Assembly: GCA_947044365.1 (NCBI GenBank)
Contig: OX345653.1
Location: 4,552,001-4,616,000, forward strand
Direction: 5' to 3'
Origin: Petrosia ficiformis
Taxonomy: Eukaryota; Porifera; Demospongiae; Haplosclerida; Petrosiidae
Length of the DNA stretch: 64,000 bases
Position numbers and translations under genes: made by a program. Below, in pieces: positions 14,095 to 25,788 of the stretch (position 1 is the first letter of the stretch; the number at the start of each line of letters is the position of its first letter). Below the pieces are notes generated by a model. That model was not told the DNA's origin. It saw only the letters and a list, made by a program, of their open reading frames with translations, and searched no databases.

Positions 14095-14783
14095 ATGGAC
14101 AACTTGGCTTTGGCAAAGGGAGTAACTACCTGTGATAAAACTGTAAGTAATCGAGTATAATTTGATTACCATAATTAAATACTCTTTTAACTTTAATTAA
14201 TGTGTACATAGCTTGTGAACATATTTATCGAGAGAGACAGTAAATATTCATTGCTATGGTGGGACAATACACACAGGGAGCTTAGAACAGATGGAGAAGA
14301 TGACACATATGCTGCATCAAGATTTGTTCTACGAAGATGTAGAGCAAGTCACTCACTAGATGATGTCACATACCTATATCCATTAGCCTATCCCAACCAG
14401 TTGCTGGTTGTGACATTCAAGGACAATGAAAGGAGATTTTCTACACTAATGGTGAGCTAGAATGCACCTGGTAGTTCTAAATATAGCACATGAATTTACA
14501 TCACACAATGTATAAACAATAATAAATATGATTGCATATATGGTCCTATATTCATTAATAGGATAATGATCCAACTGACAAATGTATTACTGATCATTTT
14601 AAGGAAGTGCTTAGACAAGGGTATGAAGTATTTAAAGTTTCAAGTAGTTTTGTGTGGGCAGTTTTAGAAGATAATCCAGTAGTACAAGTTGTGGATGAGA
14701 CAAAACTCGATGAAGCAAAGTACTATTATTATTTTAAAGTTAATATAATTAAAAATAAAGATAATATCACTTATATCGTTTAG
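14095..14783 (+). CDS. Hypothetical protein
   Basis: Three exons: 14095-14142, 14212-14451, 14562-14783; about 169 residues. Start ATGGAC, donors GTAAGT and GTGAGC, acceptors ACATAG and TTAATAG, all in frame. The middle exon encodes a likely compact domain (YSLLWWDNTHREL ... DDVTYLYPLAYPNQLLVV); no family recognised. The final ~20 residues are Lys/Tyr/Ile-rich and may instead lie beyond an unrecognised donor. Not obviously related to the two paralogues upstream. Confidence 0.55.
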
Positions 14784-15056
14784 ATCAGTATATCAAATTT
14801 TATTTCTTTTTAGCATCATCAAATAGAATTGTGTGGTTTGTTCCAATTATTTTCTATTAATCTGATTTCTCTCCTATGATATTATAATTATAATGATTTA
14901 ATATTATAGGTAACAAGTATTATATTTTGAATAGGAAGTTAACAATATGTACATACAAGTTTGTGCTGACCACATTTATTGTATTATGAATAGGGAGTAT
15001 ATACACAGAAGTCATTGAGAAGTCATTGATTGTACACAGAAGTCATTGATAAGTGA

Positions 15057-18000
15057 TTAATTGTATATATATGTTATTAATTGTACTGACACCATTCGGT
15101 ATTGTAAGGAATGTCCTCTTACAAGTGCTACAGGAACATTTAATCCACCCAAATAACAGGATTTACAGAGATTCACAAGACCAATAAGTGTACTATGAGC
15201 GATAGCAGAATAGCGAGAAGACGTGTGTCTATATCCTGCAGTAGTTTGTACATAACCAATTACTTGCCTACACGACTGTATTGATTTGAGGGAATATGCT
15301 TCCATAGGATTACACATAATACCTATAAAAATATATATATTAAATTACACTCGTTCCATCTCATCTTCAGGGTAACTTACCAGAGGTTGTATGGTCGAGT
15401 TTTTCTTCTCCATCAATCTCTCTTTTCTTTAGTTTCATCAGCTTCTTTCTCTCTTTGGTAATTACTTTCATTTCTTTTCTCTTGATGTGATATTCTCCTA
15501 TATACAAATTCCCCTTCTCAACAATTGTGAGACCCCTTGGAGAAATTATCTCAACTGGCCCGGAGAATGTCTTGTCTGATTTTAAATTAATCAAATCTTC
15601 ACTCGTAGGAAGAGATATTGTAGAATGTGACATAATTATACCTTGTGATGATATTTCTAACTGGAGTGTGACTAAAGCATTCTGGTGTCTAGTAACTAAT
15701 GAATCTATTCCGAATCGTAAAAATAGCTCATTATATATAATATTAGTTCTATTTGACTTCTTGCGCCGTGACTTACTAAACAGACAAGCAATGAAATTAT
15801 AAAGTGACACTAAATCTTTCTGACATCGGAGAAGATATGGAGTTCCACTCAGATTCTCTTTCTTCTCAGTTTCGATTTCTTCTTCGTCACCTCTTGATTT
15901 CACTGGTTCGTTACTGTCTACTTTAGCTTTTTTTGCAACACGATCTCCAGGATCATCCAGCTGCCTTTTTCTCTCTTCTTTCTTTTTTGATATTAATTCA
16001 CTCCATGATGGATGATATGGTGTTTGGATTCTTAACTTACCAAAATTTGGACGTTTATCTGGAGGATATCGTAAATATTTCTCTTCTAAACTTATGCGTT
16101 CCTCTTCTTCTGATAATCGTCCTGCAGATGTGTCAGGGAACTCGTCTGGAAAGACAGGTGATAGGCATTCAAGATTAAAACAGGTTTTTAATTCCTTTAA
16201 TCCACAGGCCCGTGCACCGTGATATATGAGAGCAATCCAAAATGCCATTCCCCAATTACGAGGTAGAATGATATCCCATCCAGTGATATGGAGAAAAGAT
16301 GGACGACCTTTTGTAGACTTCTGTGAATATGTTTTCTGTACAAGTAGCACTGGTACATGAGAGGTCTCATCTCCTAGTTCTAATTGTGAGGGTTTCAAGA
16401 AGAAATGGGATCGGACACTGTTAATAATATGATCAGGAATCTTGGACAATGATACTGCCTCTCTGATGGATAGTTCCCAAAGAGGTGAGTATGAGAGAGA
16501 AGGTGGAAGAGTTAAAGGACTTTCATTATGCTGCTCTCTTGTTTCTTCTGTTTCCTTATCAACGTCATCTTCTACCTCTTCATCAGCTAACAGTTGCATG
16601 AGGTCTACAGTTGTTTTCATAACCTTAGGAGGACAGGCAGTATCTTTTCTTTTCACTGGTGTGTAAAGTCGTGGATCTCTCACTGTCATTGCTAATACTG
16701 AGCCATGAGGGAAAGACGAAGATGACTCAGCAGATTGAATGATTTCATAATGATTGAATAGTAGTTTAGAATGTATTCTTGTTGCATCATCTGATTTCCA
16801 CCATTTTCGTTGTTCACTAGTTTGAGACACTTCATTCCATTTCGAACATTTCTTAAGATATAACTCACCTTCTGGAATATCACTTTTCAATACATCCTCT
16901 CCATTACCATTTTGTTTTAGTTCCTGTTCATCAAACCTCTCCACAACTACATGATCCTCTTTTCTCTGAAATACAGCAACCGTTTTATCAACAATTTTCT
17001 CCACTTTCTCTTGCATAGTCTCATTCTCATTCCTAAACTCCATCAAGTGTAAAACAGTCATGAGAACGAGGTGGGACTTTGGACCAACTAAACGAAAACG
17101 AAGTAGATCTTCTCTTAAGTCAGTAATAGATATCTGAGGTTTTGAAATGGCAACAGAATCTATTAATGTTTTTCCATTTCTCTCCTCTTCAACAGGTACA
17201 ATCAACTCTTTACGAACACAACCTAAAACCTCAAAGACTTCTTGAAAGATAGAAGGATGTACCCACAACCAAAGTTTGGTTTCCTCGTCTTTCATTGATT
17301 TTTCTAACTCATCTACTTCTAATCTTGGTTTCCATAGAAACCAAACTAGCCCAATTGGTCTGTATGGATATGAGTGAGGGTGATATATCATTGATATGCC
17401 TTCTCTTGTACCATTAAAGAAATCGTTTGATGAAGGAGTTACACCTGTAACATCAAGAAGACAAGCATGAACTTCAGCGAATAATTTAAATATTTTTCAA
17501 TTGTGTAGTGGAAATTACTACTGCAAATATCATTATATATGTACCTGTTTTATCATCAAACATTGGTTGTAGAAGATTCAATATGATAGATCTCTTTCCA
17601 GATAACTCAATACATGAGTAATAAGATATATCCTATTATTAGTAACATAACATAAAATATTCTATTATTAGTAACATAACATAACATTCTATTATTAGTA
17701 ACAAAACCATAAAACAAATCCTATTGTTAGTAACAAATACGTGTACTATTAGTAACAAAAACATAAAACATATCCTATTATTAGTAACAAAAACATAAAA
17801 CATCCTATTGTTAGTAACAAAAACAGAAAACATATCCTATTATTAGTAACAAAAACACATGTACTATTAGTAACAAAAACATATTCTATTGTTAGTAACA
17901 GCTAACAAACATGAAATTACTTATTCTATTTATAGTAACACAACATAAAATATTATTGGTAAGTTATGGTAACTAAAATTAGATTTATACATGAAATATC

Positions 18001-18721
18001 ATTCTATTGATAGCAACATGAAATATCATTCTATTGATAGTAACATGAAATATATTCTATTTTTAGTAACATGAAATATATTCTATTTTTAGTAACAATT
18101 ATAAGTAACAATATAGCATAACTCACAGATATAATTGCTCCTCTCTTCATGAATCTATAATTAGCTCTCACCCCTTTGTCATTACAATGCTTGGCTAGTC
18201 TATAGCTCCATTTATTTATCATTTTCATTCTTTTTGCATGCCATATATGGGTTTCCAGCCACTTCTTATCATGTTGACGTCTCTCATACTCAGATCTTAA
18301 GTTGCTGGGTTTTCTACGCTTTCGTCGGCTTTGTTTTTTATTTTCAGATTTTGAGTCTTCGTTTTCCAACTGAAAGTTGAATACAATGTATTTTGTGGTG
18401 TAAATAATTAATGTGTCACTTTACCTCATTCTCTGCTCTTTCTCTCAGCCGTCGTGGTAACCGCTTTATGTTATGGCTTGTAGCTCTTCTTCTCATGTGA
18501 CGTGGTAATTTCTGGAAGGTTCTCTTTGATCCACCCTTTTTTCCAACGGCAGTCATCATACTACTGAATTCCTTAGCTCGAGCCTCAAAGAAATCCATCA
18601 CCTTTATGGATTCAGGAATGTCATCCATTGTCACATTTGCTGGTTCATTCTTTAGATTTTTTTCTCTTCGTTTGGCTCGACCTGTTCTCTTTTCAATTGA
18701 TGTCTTTGCAGGTATGTCCAT
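15057..18721 (-). CDS. POP1: Ribonuclease P/MRP protein subunit POP1
   Basis: Five exons (high to low): 18721-18425, 18369-18127, 17632-17545, 17444-15381, 15322-15057; 985 residues, close to the human length. The POP1 N-terminal domain shows Arg/Lys-rich RNA-binding motifs (LPRHMRRRATSHNIKRLPRRLR, then KWLETHIWHAKRMKM) followed by YYSCIELSG. The POPLD region follows around SFLHITGWDIILPRNWGMAFWIALIYHGARACGL, and the C-terminal domain ends GLVNLCKSCYLG...VALVRGHSLQYR. POP1 is the large scaffold of RNase P and RNase MRP and is needed for tRNA 5' maturation and rRNA processing. An open frame extends to 18751 but begins with TTG. I use the ATG at 18721, which leaves two E-boxes in the promoter. 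Intron 2 is filled by a minisatellite. Confidence 0.95.
17633..18126. repeat. Minisatellite filling POP1 intron 2
   Basis: Irregular tandem repeat of a TTCTATTATTAGTAACAAAA-type unit with ACATAAAACAT spacers, about 35-45 bp per unit, spanning nearly the whole intron between POP1 exons 2 and 3. The repeat has (on the minus strand) a splice-acceptor-like TTACTAATAATAG in each unit. Confidence 0.85.
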
Positions 18722-18814
18722 CTCGCAACTACCACCGTACCACGTGCTCAACCACGTGTAAGTAACTTACTCAGTCTTACTGTCCACACCCAATCACTAT
18801 CAGGTCCTGGAGTT
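18722..18814. promoter_or_regulatory. Divergent promoter POP1/RIDA with two CACGTG E-boxes
   Basis: The start codons of POP1 (minus) and RIDA (plus) are 93 bp apart. Two perfect CACGTG E-boxes lie at 18741-18746 and 18753-18758. CACGTG is the site for Myc/Max, USF and related bHLH factors, which in animals drive many ribosome-biogenesis genes such as POP1. Their use here is inference. Confidence 0.6.
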
Positions 18815-19567
18815 ATGGCTGCTGTTGTTAGGAAAATCATTAATACTGCCAAAGGCCCTAAAGCTGTAGGCCCTTATAAGTAAGTAATGATAATGTAAAT
18901 ATACACCCACCACTTTATATAAATATTATATACTTCTAGTCAAGCAGTTGTTGTTGATAAAACAGTATATGTGTCTGGTGTGATTGGATTGGACCCAGTG
19001 GTTAGTGATATTGGTTTCAATATACAAGTGGTCATTGTTTATAATCAGACAGGTGATCTTGTACCAGGTGGAGTCGTTCCACAGACAGAAATGGTATAAC
19101 ATTAATTTACATATCCACTCATCTGTTTTCTGAATATCTAGGCTTTAAAAAACATGGGTGAAGTATTGAAAGCGGCCGGTAGTTCATTTGGCAATGGTAA
19201 TTAATATTATAATACTGGAACTGAATATTGTATATTCATTTTATTTAAAAAGTTGTGAAGACAACTGTTCTATTAGCTGATATAAAAGATTACGCTGCTG
19301 TTAATGGAGTTTATACAAATTGTAAGTTATTATAATTAATATCATCACTGCTATATATTGTGTAATTAGTCTTTACAACCAATTATCCGGCAAGGGCTGC
19401 TTACCAGGCTGGAGCACTTCCAAAGGTTTGTTAGTTTATGTTTATATATAGGAAGATGAGGTATTTGTGTGTTACAAAACTATATTACAAGTTGGTTCAT
19501 TTTATTTCAGGCTGCTTTGGTTGAAATAGAAGCTGTGGGAATTGTAGGAACTATTATTGATGAATGA
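18815..19567 (+). CDS. RIDA: 2-iminobutanoate/2-iminopropanoate deaminase (RidA/UK114)
   Basis: Seven small exons: 18815-18879, 18940-19000, 19049-19093, 19142-19196, 19253-19321, 19370-19425, 19511-19567; 135 residues, the standard YjgF/YER057c/UK114 length. Signature elements: GPYNQAV near the N terminus, YVSGVIGLDPVTGDLV, ALKNMGEVLKAAG, VVKTTVLLADI and YPARAAYQAGALPK with the substrate-binding Arg, then EIEAVGI. The trimeric enzyme hydrolyses reactive enamine/imine products of PLP enzymes such as threonine dehydratase. Confidence 0.96.
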
Positions 19568-20236
19568 AACTTGTGATAGACCTATACTTTTATATATACT
19601 GTGCTATTGTAGTTATTGATTTGAAGAAGTGTCTATTTACAATAATTTAATAGTGACAACCAAATAATTAAACATGATTACTCATTTCATCACTGCCTGT
19701 CTTGTTCCTGATCAGAAATCCTATTTCATCATTGCTTATCTTGTTTCTCATTGGTTAAACAGAAATCATTTCATCACACTGTCTGTCTTGTTTCTCACTG
19801 GTTATATATACCTTCATTTCTCTTGATTTGTCTTTACATTATACTTGTTCAAATCTTTGTTATAATTTCATTCACTTATCTGTGGAACAATGGACTCTAT
19901 AATCTATCAATAGTTTCAGTGTTTCTTGTTGCCAGTCTTCCTTTTGATTCTTCTTTGTGCTATGTATTGGTTCTTTTATGATCAACTTGGCATATTCCAG
20001 AACAGTGCAGAGATGTTGTTTGCTGTATGTTTATCAGAAATATTTGCTGTGGACTCTTCATTTCTTTTGGTGATTTCTTTACTTTTTACTTGGCGTTCAA
20101 TGGTTGATCCCTGTGTCTTTGATGAAGTAGTCTACTGCTACTGATGTTAGTGATGTAAGTTTTGCACACACTTCGAAAGTGCGAAAAACCTTATTTCCGT
20201 TTATTTCTGGATATTTCAGTATTTGAAGTAAGAGTT
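19568..20236. other. Intergenic, SRP14 upstream region
   Basis: Three imperfect ~46-bp repeats of a TTTCATCACTGTCTGTCTTGTTTCTC type at about 19683-19810, then pyrimidine-rich AT sequence up to SRP14. Small open frames on the plus strand are hydrophobic but show no homology or splice logic, so I do not call a gene. Confidence 0.5.
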
Positions 20237-20785
20237 ATGGTAGTGTTAGACAATGACAGTTTTCTTACAGCACTTACAAAATTTTTTCAGCAGTCCAGGA
20301 CTATTGGAACAATCTGGTTGACCATGAAGAAATGTAAGACTGTACAATATTGTATACATCAAATTTATACAGAGTTAGTATATTTATATGGTGACCCCAA
20401 TCTCTGAGTAGATAATGGAAGTACCAAACCGAAACCAAGAAAAAGAGGAAAAGTAAGAGCAGGTGGATCTAGTAGTGAACCTGATGAGCATTTGTGTCTG
20501 TTAAGAGCTAGCAATGGAAAGAAACATATTAGTACAGTAGTGAGTGACTTGTGAACATTTATAAATATCATGGTTATTATTATTATTACTCTTAATAGGT
20601 CAGTGCAAGAGAAGTAACACGATTCCAAATAGTAAATGACTTATATCACTAAATCTATGTTTCAACTTCATTTCATTTAGGCATATGGCAATTTGCTGAA
20701 AGGTCATATGGATGGATTGAAGAAACGAGAGAAAAAAGGAACTAAAGTTACTTCAAAAAGAACTTCTAGTAAACGTAAAGAATAA
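20237..20785 (+). CDS. SRP14: Signal recognition particle 14 kDa protein
   Basis: Four exons: 20237-20333, 20412-20539, 20599-20631, 20681-20785; 120 residues. Starts MVVLDNDSFLTALTKFFQQSR, matching the SRP14 N-terminal helix. It continues through TKPKPRKRGKV, CLLRASNGKKHISTVVSAREVTRFQIAY and GLKKREKK, and ends in a short basic tail. With SRP9 it binds the Alu domain of SRP RNA and imposes elongation arrest during targeting of secretory proteins. The Ala/Thr-rich tail of primate SRP14 is absent, as expected outside primates. Confidence 0.95.
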
Positions 20786-20845
20786 TCGTTGATTCAAATA
20801 CAAACTAAATCACTTTTAAAATTTTGATTTCCTTGTAATAATCAT

Positions 20846-22461
20846 TCACAGTTTCCAAGCTGTTTCTCCAGCAATGATTATATGTGTTAGTTTATGAGTT
20901 TCATCAAACAGGAGTATATCTGCTCTTTTCCCTTCTTGTAATAGTCCTGTATGATGTAACCGAGCAACCCTGGAATTTGTCAAATTTAAAAGATTGAATA
21001 GATGTTTCATTTTTAAAACCTTGCGGGGTTTTCTGTTAGCATTGTTACAGCTTCATTCACAGGAACATCGAGTATTTTTATGAGGTTATGAAATATATCA
21101 AGCATTGAACAGCAACTACCAGCTATTGTATTAGTACCCTCTAGTATCATATTCAGACCATTCTGTGACACAACAACTGATTAAGAGGAATTAACTTCAT
21201 CATATCTACAATGGATGGAACTAACGTTTTCTTCCATTGTAACTGACACTATCACCTGGTTTAGAGGAATGGAATACTGAATCAGTTATAAAACAAATAT
21301 CATGGTAACCTCTAGCCTGGATTAAGGCTGAGAGTGTGATTGGATGTCTGAACAAAATAAATTATGTATACACTTTATAAGTATAGTCAGTATATTACTT
21401 ACACATGAGCGAAATCACCAATTACTTCAACAGTTGGCGAAACAATACCTTTATATTTATCAATACTAGGATAATGTTTAGTTAGACCAAAGTTAACTAG
21501 ACTTGGTAATCTGGTAAGAAACAAGAGCTGTGTGTAATAATGAAGATTCTATTCACTTACCTGTGGTGAAAGCTGGACACATTGAATACATGTGTAATAT
21601 GTAAGGGATCTGTCGTGAGTCTTAACGCTCCTAGAATCTCATCTTCTGTTGCAACTCTGTCATGGCCTAAACATGGTGTGATTCCTCTAAAATAAAACGC
21701 GAGCAAGTAAAGAACTCTTGGTACTCCATATAATTTACCTGTCTATCAATGCCTGCATTCTTTTGTATTTATGCTTTGCTTCAATATGAGGACTAATTGT
21801 CATAAGTTTGAGGAATGGTAAGTTATCGATCAAGAACTGGAAGTCTGATATACTGATATCATGATTACCCTCTGGTAAACCTCCACAATCATTGACAACA
21901 GGTCCCTTTAGGAATCAGTTTATTATTCTGTAGGAATGTACAATTAAACTCACTTCAGCATGTATTCCCTCCAGTACAGCTGATCCTGGAGTTATTTTAC
22001 CAACACTTTTAGATAGAAATTCAAATTGGGAAGTTTTGAAATCTTTTGGGAAAACAAGAGTTGCTAGGCAACTTGTAGTTCCTCTGTTTGGCAGCAGTTG
22101 CAGAGTGTAATCTAATATAGTTATATATATATAATGTTATCTAGTGGGATATTTCTAATTTAATATGCATGCATACTGGGATTGAGCCAAAATTCTGTAA
22201 CTTCATCTGCTCCACCTGCAGTAAAATCATAAGTAATATCTTCAAATAACTAGAATGTACATATATACCAAGCCCGTGAGTATGAATATCAATGAATCCA
22301 GGAGTTATGAGGTGAGCCTGAATGAAGTGATCGTGTGCTTCTGCAGGCCTTTCATTCTGTATTGCTGATATATTCTGGTTTTTGATAATTAAATAAAGAG
22401 GTCCATTGTCAAGCACTCCACCAGGAAGAACTGCAAGCTGAGCTTCAACCACAGTAGACAT
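20846..22461 (-). CDS. AMDHD2: N-acetylglucosamine-6-phosphate deacetylase-like amidohydrolase
   Basis: Nine exons (high to low): 22461-22269, 22215-22177, 22111-21954, 21905-21739, 21686-21561, 21510-21403, 21347-21226, 21176-21020, 20969-20846; 397 residues. NagA/AMDHD2 features: PGFIDIHTHG, GTTSCLATL, HAEGP (family HxEGP), CLGHD (family LGHS/T), ITHVFN, DSVF, EGTNTIAGS and ENPARV...GKRADILLFD. NagA enzymes deacetylate GlcNAc-6-P in amino-sugar catabolism. The GFIDIHTHG motif keeps an HxH that classical eukaryotic AMDHD2 often replaces, LGHD and HVFN vary from LGHS and HLFN, and the canonical TDA reads TDS, so substrate identity should be treated as probable. Starts 63 bp from the divergent neighbour. 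The closest alternative is another NagA-clade amidohydrolase. Confidence 0.82.
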
Positions 22462-22524
22462 TGTAATATTGGGCGTGGCTAATAGTTATTAATAATTAAC
22501 CAGGGTGGAGCTGGAGGTTGCAGA
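22462..22524. promoter_or_regulatory. 63-bp divergent intergenic spacer
   Basis: Separates the start codons of the NagA-like gene (minus) and the unknown membrane protein (plus); a shared promoter is implied. No specific element assigned. Confidence 0.5.
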
Positions 22525-23839
22525 ATGGTGTCCCATGATGAAGCATCATTGTCAACACTGAATGATGTAAGCAATACTATTCATTATTATGGTATCTTTG
22601 TTGATATAATTCCACAGTTTGAATATGAATCAGAGGATAATAATGAAAGTGAAAGAAATCCTGCATCACTCAGAGTAAGAGGACAAGTAATTGCTGTATC
22701 ATTATTTATGGTTGTGGAAGCTGTAAGTATATTCCCTTATACATACAATACTGCTACATTATATAATTAATATAGGTGGTAGGTATTGCTGTAATTAGTG
22801 TTGCATTGTGGATATTAATTACCACTAGCGACATACAACAAATCACTGGAGATTTAGTAAGGTTACAACTAGTAGTGTATTTAATAACATCTACATCTCT
22901 TATATGCAGTTCAGGAATACAGTTGTATGTATCGCAGTGTTGTCTGTACTTCAATCAAGTGGAGGTTAGTATGAATATGATGGTTGAATACATTCTAGAT
23001 ACCCTCTGTTATCGACTCACAGTTTTGTTTGGTTTGTGTGGAGTTGTTAGAAAAATAGTCTTTCTTGTTGTAGCAGTAAGTTGTAATGAAGTATAAAGAA
23101 TGTTCTAATTATTATAAATATTAATTTTAGTGCTGTTCGTTACATGTGGCTTTAATCATATCAGTATTTATAACGGGATTATACATTTATTTGGAGAAAG
23201 ATAAGGTATGTAAGTTTCTGAACAATAGAATACATTTTTTGACATTCATATTAATTATAGTTTTTAGAAGATGTTAATTTAGGTTTTAATAGAGTAGATA
23301 ATGATTTAGTCTCTACACTGAATGAAATGGTGAGCAACAGTGACTAATACAACTATTACTTAGTCTTTATCATATACAGTTTGGATGTCAGGTTTCTGAT
23401 CCTGGTAGTGGTGATGAATGGGTAAGGATATTATTATAATATAATTATGATCAATGTGAGACAGTGTATTGTAATGTAATTACTATTAGATCATCTGTGA
23501 AGACAATATCAGAGATTGGTTATCAAATGCTATAATTATTATGCTTGGCTGTTGTGGAGCAGAAATAATGTCAATGGTATATTAGCATCGAAATCATAAC
23601 GATATTTTGTATTTTATAGTTTCATTCAATAGTTATTTGTTTTCGTGATATCATGTTCTCTACAGAAGAAATTGTACAAATGGATATATAATGGAAGAAC
23701 TAGACAAATTCGAAGAAGTAGTCGAATAGCGCCTGGAAATATTCCAACTGCTCCACCTGTACATGAACTAATAAGACATAATAGAGATAGTATTGCTTTA
23801 ACTGGATATTGGTATAAATCAGTAATTGATTCATTCTGA
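22525..23839 (+). CDS. Predicted multi-pass (about four-helix) membrane protein, unknown
   Basis: Eight exons: 22525-22566, 22618-22722, 22776-23075, 23131-23205, 23261-23329, 23380-23421, 23490-23576, 23666-23839; 297 residues; every exon is a multiple of three, so all introns are phase 0. An acidic N-terminal tail (EYESEDNNESE) is followed by hydrophobic segments at roughly residues 35-60, 70-95, 120-160 and 205-220 and a basic C-terminal tail (RTRQIRRSSRIAPGN ... YWYKS). Topology is tetraspanin-like but no CCG loop is visible: there is an LGCCGAE at the last helix but not in a large extracellular loop. No confident family. Shares a 63-bp divergent promoter with the NagA-like gene. Confidence 0.7.
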
Positions 23840-23967
23840 ATCAAAAACTATGAATATAATTATAATTTTTTCTCCCCCACGAGGGGTGCGGTCCTTATGA
23901 GGGAAGCATCCCTTATCACCCTTCCCATTTCCCCCTTGGGACCATCAACTGATTGGTTGGTTCAGGC

Positions 23968-25219
23968 ATGTCGGTCGGCTATACTAAAGACGACAAAGAA
24001 ATAGAATCTTTTTCCACAGGCGTTACCGTGATAACAGCGAGTGAAGAACACCAACAAACACAGGTGAATCCTTTTTCCCCTCGGGTATCTTGCCTCAAGA
24101 CTAACCGCAAATCTTCTTACTTCCCCCAGGCTAACAAGACACTTAAAACAGGCGCTTCACACTATACTATAGTGGACCTACCTAAAGAAAGTACGTCTCC
24201 ACATATGGTAAGTTGAATATTGTAATTATGTATCTATAAAAAATGCGATCAAGTATTATCTATGTTATTGTTTATTATAATGACTATACATCATGACTAA
24301 TAATCTTTAGGATCGATCGGATGAAGATGATTCTGATCATAATGATCCTTATCAACAGCACATGAAAGGACGTGTGTCTCCTTCACCATACACTGCTAAT
24401 ACCGAGAGAGCAAGACTATTTAATGTAAGTGAAAATGTTGTTTATCACACATCACTAAATGATCTTTTCATGTAGGCATATGTCCGTAGTGCTATTGAAG
24501 AGAAACTAAATACACTGATACCAATATCTCATCAACCACGAGAACTTGTACAACAGATTATAGCTGACACTAGCCTCAAATTTCCTGAATTTGCGACATC
24601 AGTTCGTAAAAGAATTCGTACTTACCTCAAGTCTTACCGACGATCAAGACGCGTCAAAGACATGCAAGCAGCAGCTGCTTTAGCTACTACTTACCAAACA
24701 TCCTCAACAAATGGAGTGACAAAGGTATAAGTGTGATAATGATCACAGGTGCACGTTTCATTTTAATATAATAGGACCAGTCTAATGATGAACCTATTAA
24801 TGTTGCAGCCATTGCTTTACCTACTCTTGTAAGTTGTGACATTGCGTACATCTGATGTCAACATAATTATAATAATTCTGTAGAAACCAACACATACATC
24901 TGCTATAGTAACCATCAAGAACCCACGCAATGTTGATGATGAAACACCAGAACCAAAGAAGCCACGACTGAGTGTTCAACAACCAACTCATTATCCTCCT
25001 CCTCCTCACACTAATCTTACCAGCACAGCAGGTACTGGGGGACTCAGCTCCACTGAAGTGATGGCTTTGAAGCAACTGATTCAAGGTGAGAAATTGTTAC
25101 ATGATTTCAACATTAACACCATCATTCTCCTAGGTTACCGGGAGTCTGCTGCATTTCTTACAAGAGCGGCTGATCAGTTGGAAGAAGTTTTAATCAAAGA
25201 CAACTCAATTGTCCTTTAA
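23968..25219 (+). CDS. Nuclear-type protein, possibly NOL4-related
   Basis: Seven exons: 23968-24063, 24130-24207, 24311-24424, 24476-24724, 24775-24828, 24884-25085, 25134-25219; 292 residues. Core RLFNAYVRSAIEEKLN...RELVQQIIA...FPEFATSVRKRIRTYLKSYRRSRR, followed by a Pro/Thr/Ala-rich linker with a basic KKPRL (possible NLS) and a C-terminal amphipathic helix (YRESAAFLTRAADQLEEVL). The core resembles the conserved region of metazoan NOL4/NOL4L as I remember it, but I cannot confirm this. The 66-nt segment 24064-24129 between exons 1 and 2 is in frame and stop-free, with good GT-AG ends, so it may be retained (314 residues). An open frame reaches 23953 only via TTG; ATG 23968 is used. The leader is unusually C-rich. 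Confidence 0.65.
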
Positions 25220-25590
25220 ACCTTATAGTTTGAACACATGTATCATAATAATTATTATTGACAATTTTTTGTTTGTTGGATCATTTCCTCGCCCTGCATT
25301 AGTTTTTTTTTTTTGTTCAGACAAATGTGTCTTATTTTAAATTACATTACACATAGGTGTTACTATTAATAGATATAGTGATATAATTCACTAGCTTTGT
25401 CCCAGACTGAATCAAGATCACATGTATTTACATTGTGTAATTACATTAATAATTATATAAATGGTTGCCAAAGTATATTAACTTCTATGTGCTTTACGTC
25501 TATATATTTTTTGAAACAATAATTGTTTGCAATCCTGTATTAGGGAAAAAAAATGTAACAATATCATGTGACAGGAACATCCTATTACCT
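25220..25590. other. Convergent 3' intergenic
   Basis: Between the plus-strand NOL4-like gene and minus-strand COX6C; AT-rich, T- and A-homopolymer tracts, no gene seen. Confidence 0.6.
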
Positions 25591-25788
25591 TCACTCCTCC
25601 CATGAAGCTTTCATGGAAGCTGCTACAGCTTTAGCATCATAGTTCTTGTAGAAATCTTCATATCGCTGTCTTCTTGGGACAGCCACACCAAACCACCATC
25701 CCGCTCCAGCTAACCATGATAATACGAATGCAGTTGCTATATCATTCTTGATAGATCGTCGGAGAAGTCCTCTTAGTTGTGGTGCCAT
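25591..25788 (-). CDS. COX6C: Cytochrome c oxidase subunit 6C
   Basis: Single coding exon, 65 residues. Starts MAPQLRGLLRRSIKNDIATAFVLSW, then a single membrane helix (AFVLSWLAGAGWWFGVAV) and the COX6C-type YEDFYKNYDAKAVAASMKA tail (human: YADFYRNYD). A small nuclear-encoded accessory subunit of mitochondrial complex IV in the inner membrane. The frame is open upstream without Met (to 25932), so the ATG at 25788 is the sensible start. It is 80 bp from the divergent AHI1 start. Confidence 0.9.
   Translation of the reverse strand: MAPQLRGLLRRSIKNDIATAFVLSWLAGAGWWFGVAVPRRQRYEDFYKNYDAKAVAASMKASWEE

Noticed and set aside
15527..16666. Several plus-strand frames opposite POP1
   Set aside because: Antisense shadows of the long POP1 exon; no splice signals or homology.
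18722..18751. N-terminal extension of POP1 (STWYGGSCE)
   Set aside because: Would need a TTG start and would run through the E-box promoter; the ATG at 18721 is better.
19751..20144. Two hydrophobic plus-strand frames upstream of SRP14
   Set aside because: Overlapping in different frames, T-rich sequence bias explains the hydrophobicity, no initiation or splice support.
22943..22999. Possible short intron inside exon 3 of the unknown membrane protein (GTTAGT ... TCTAG)
   Set aside because: It would be 34 nt and break the frame; the exon reads through cleanly.
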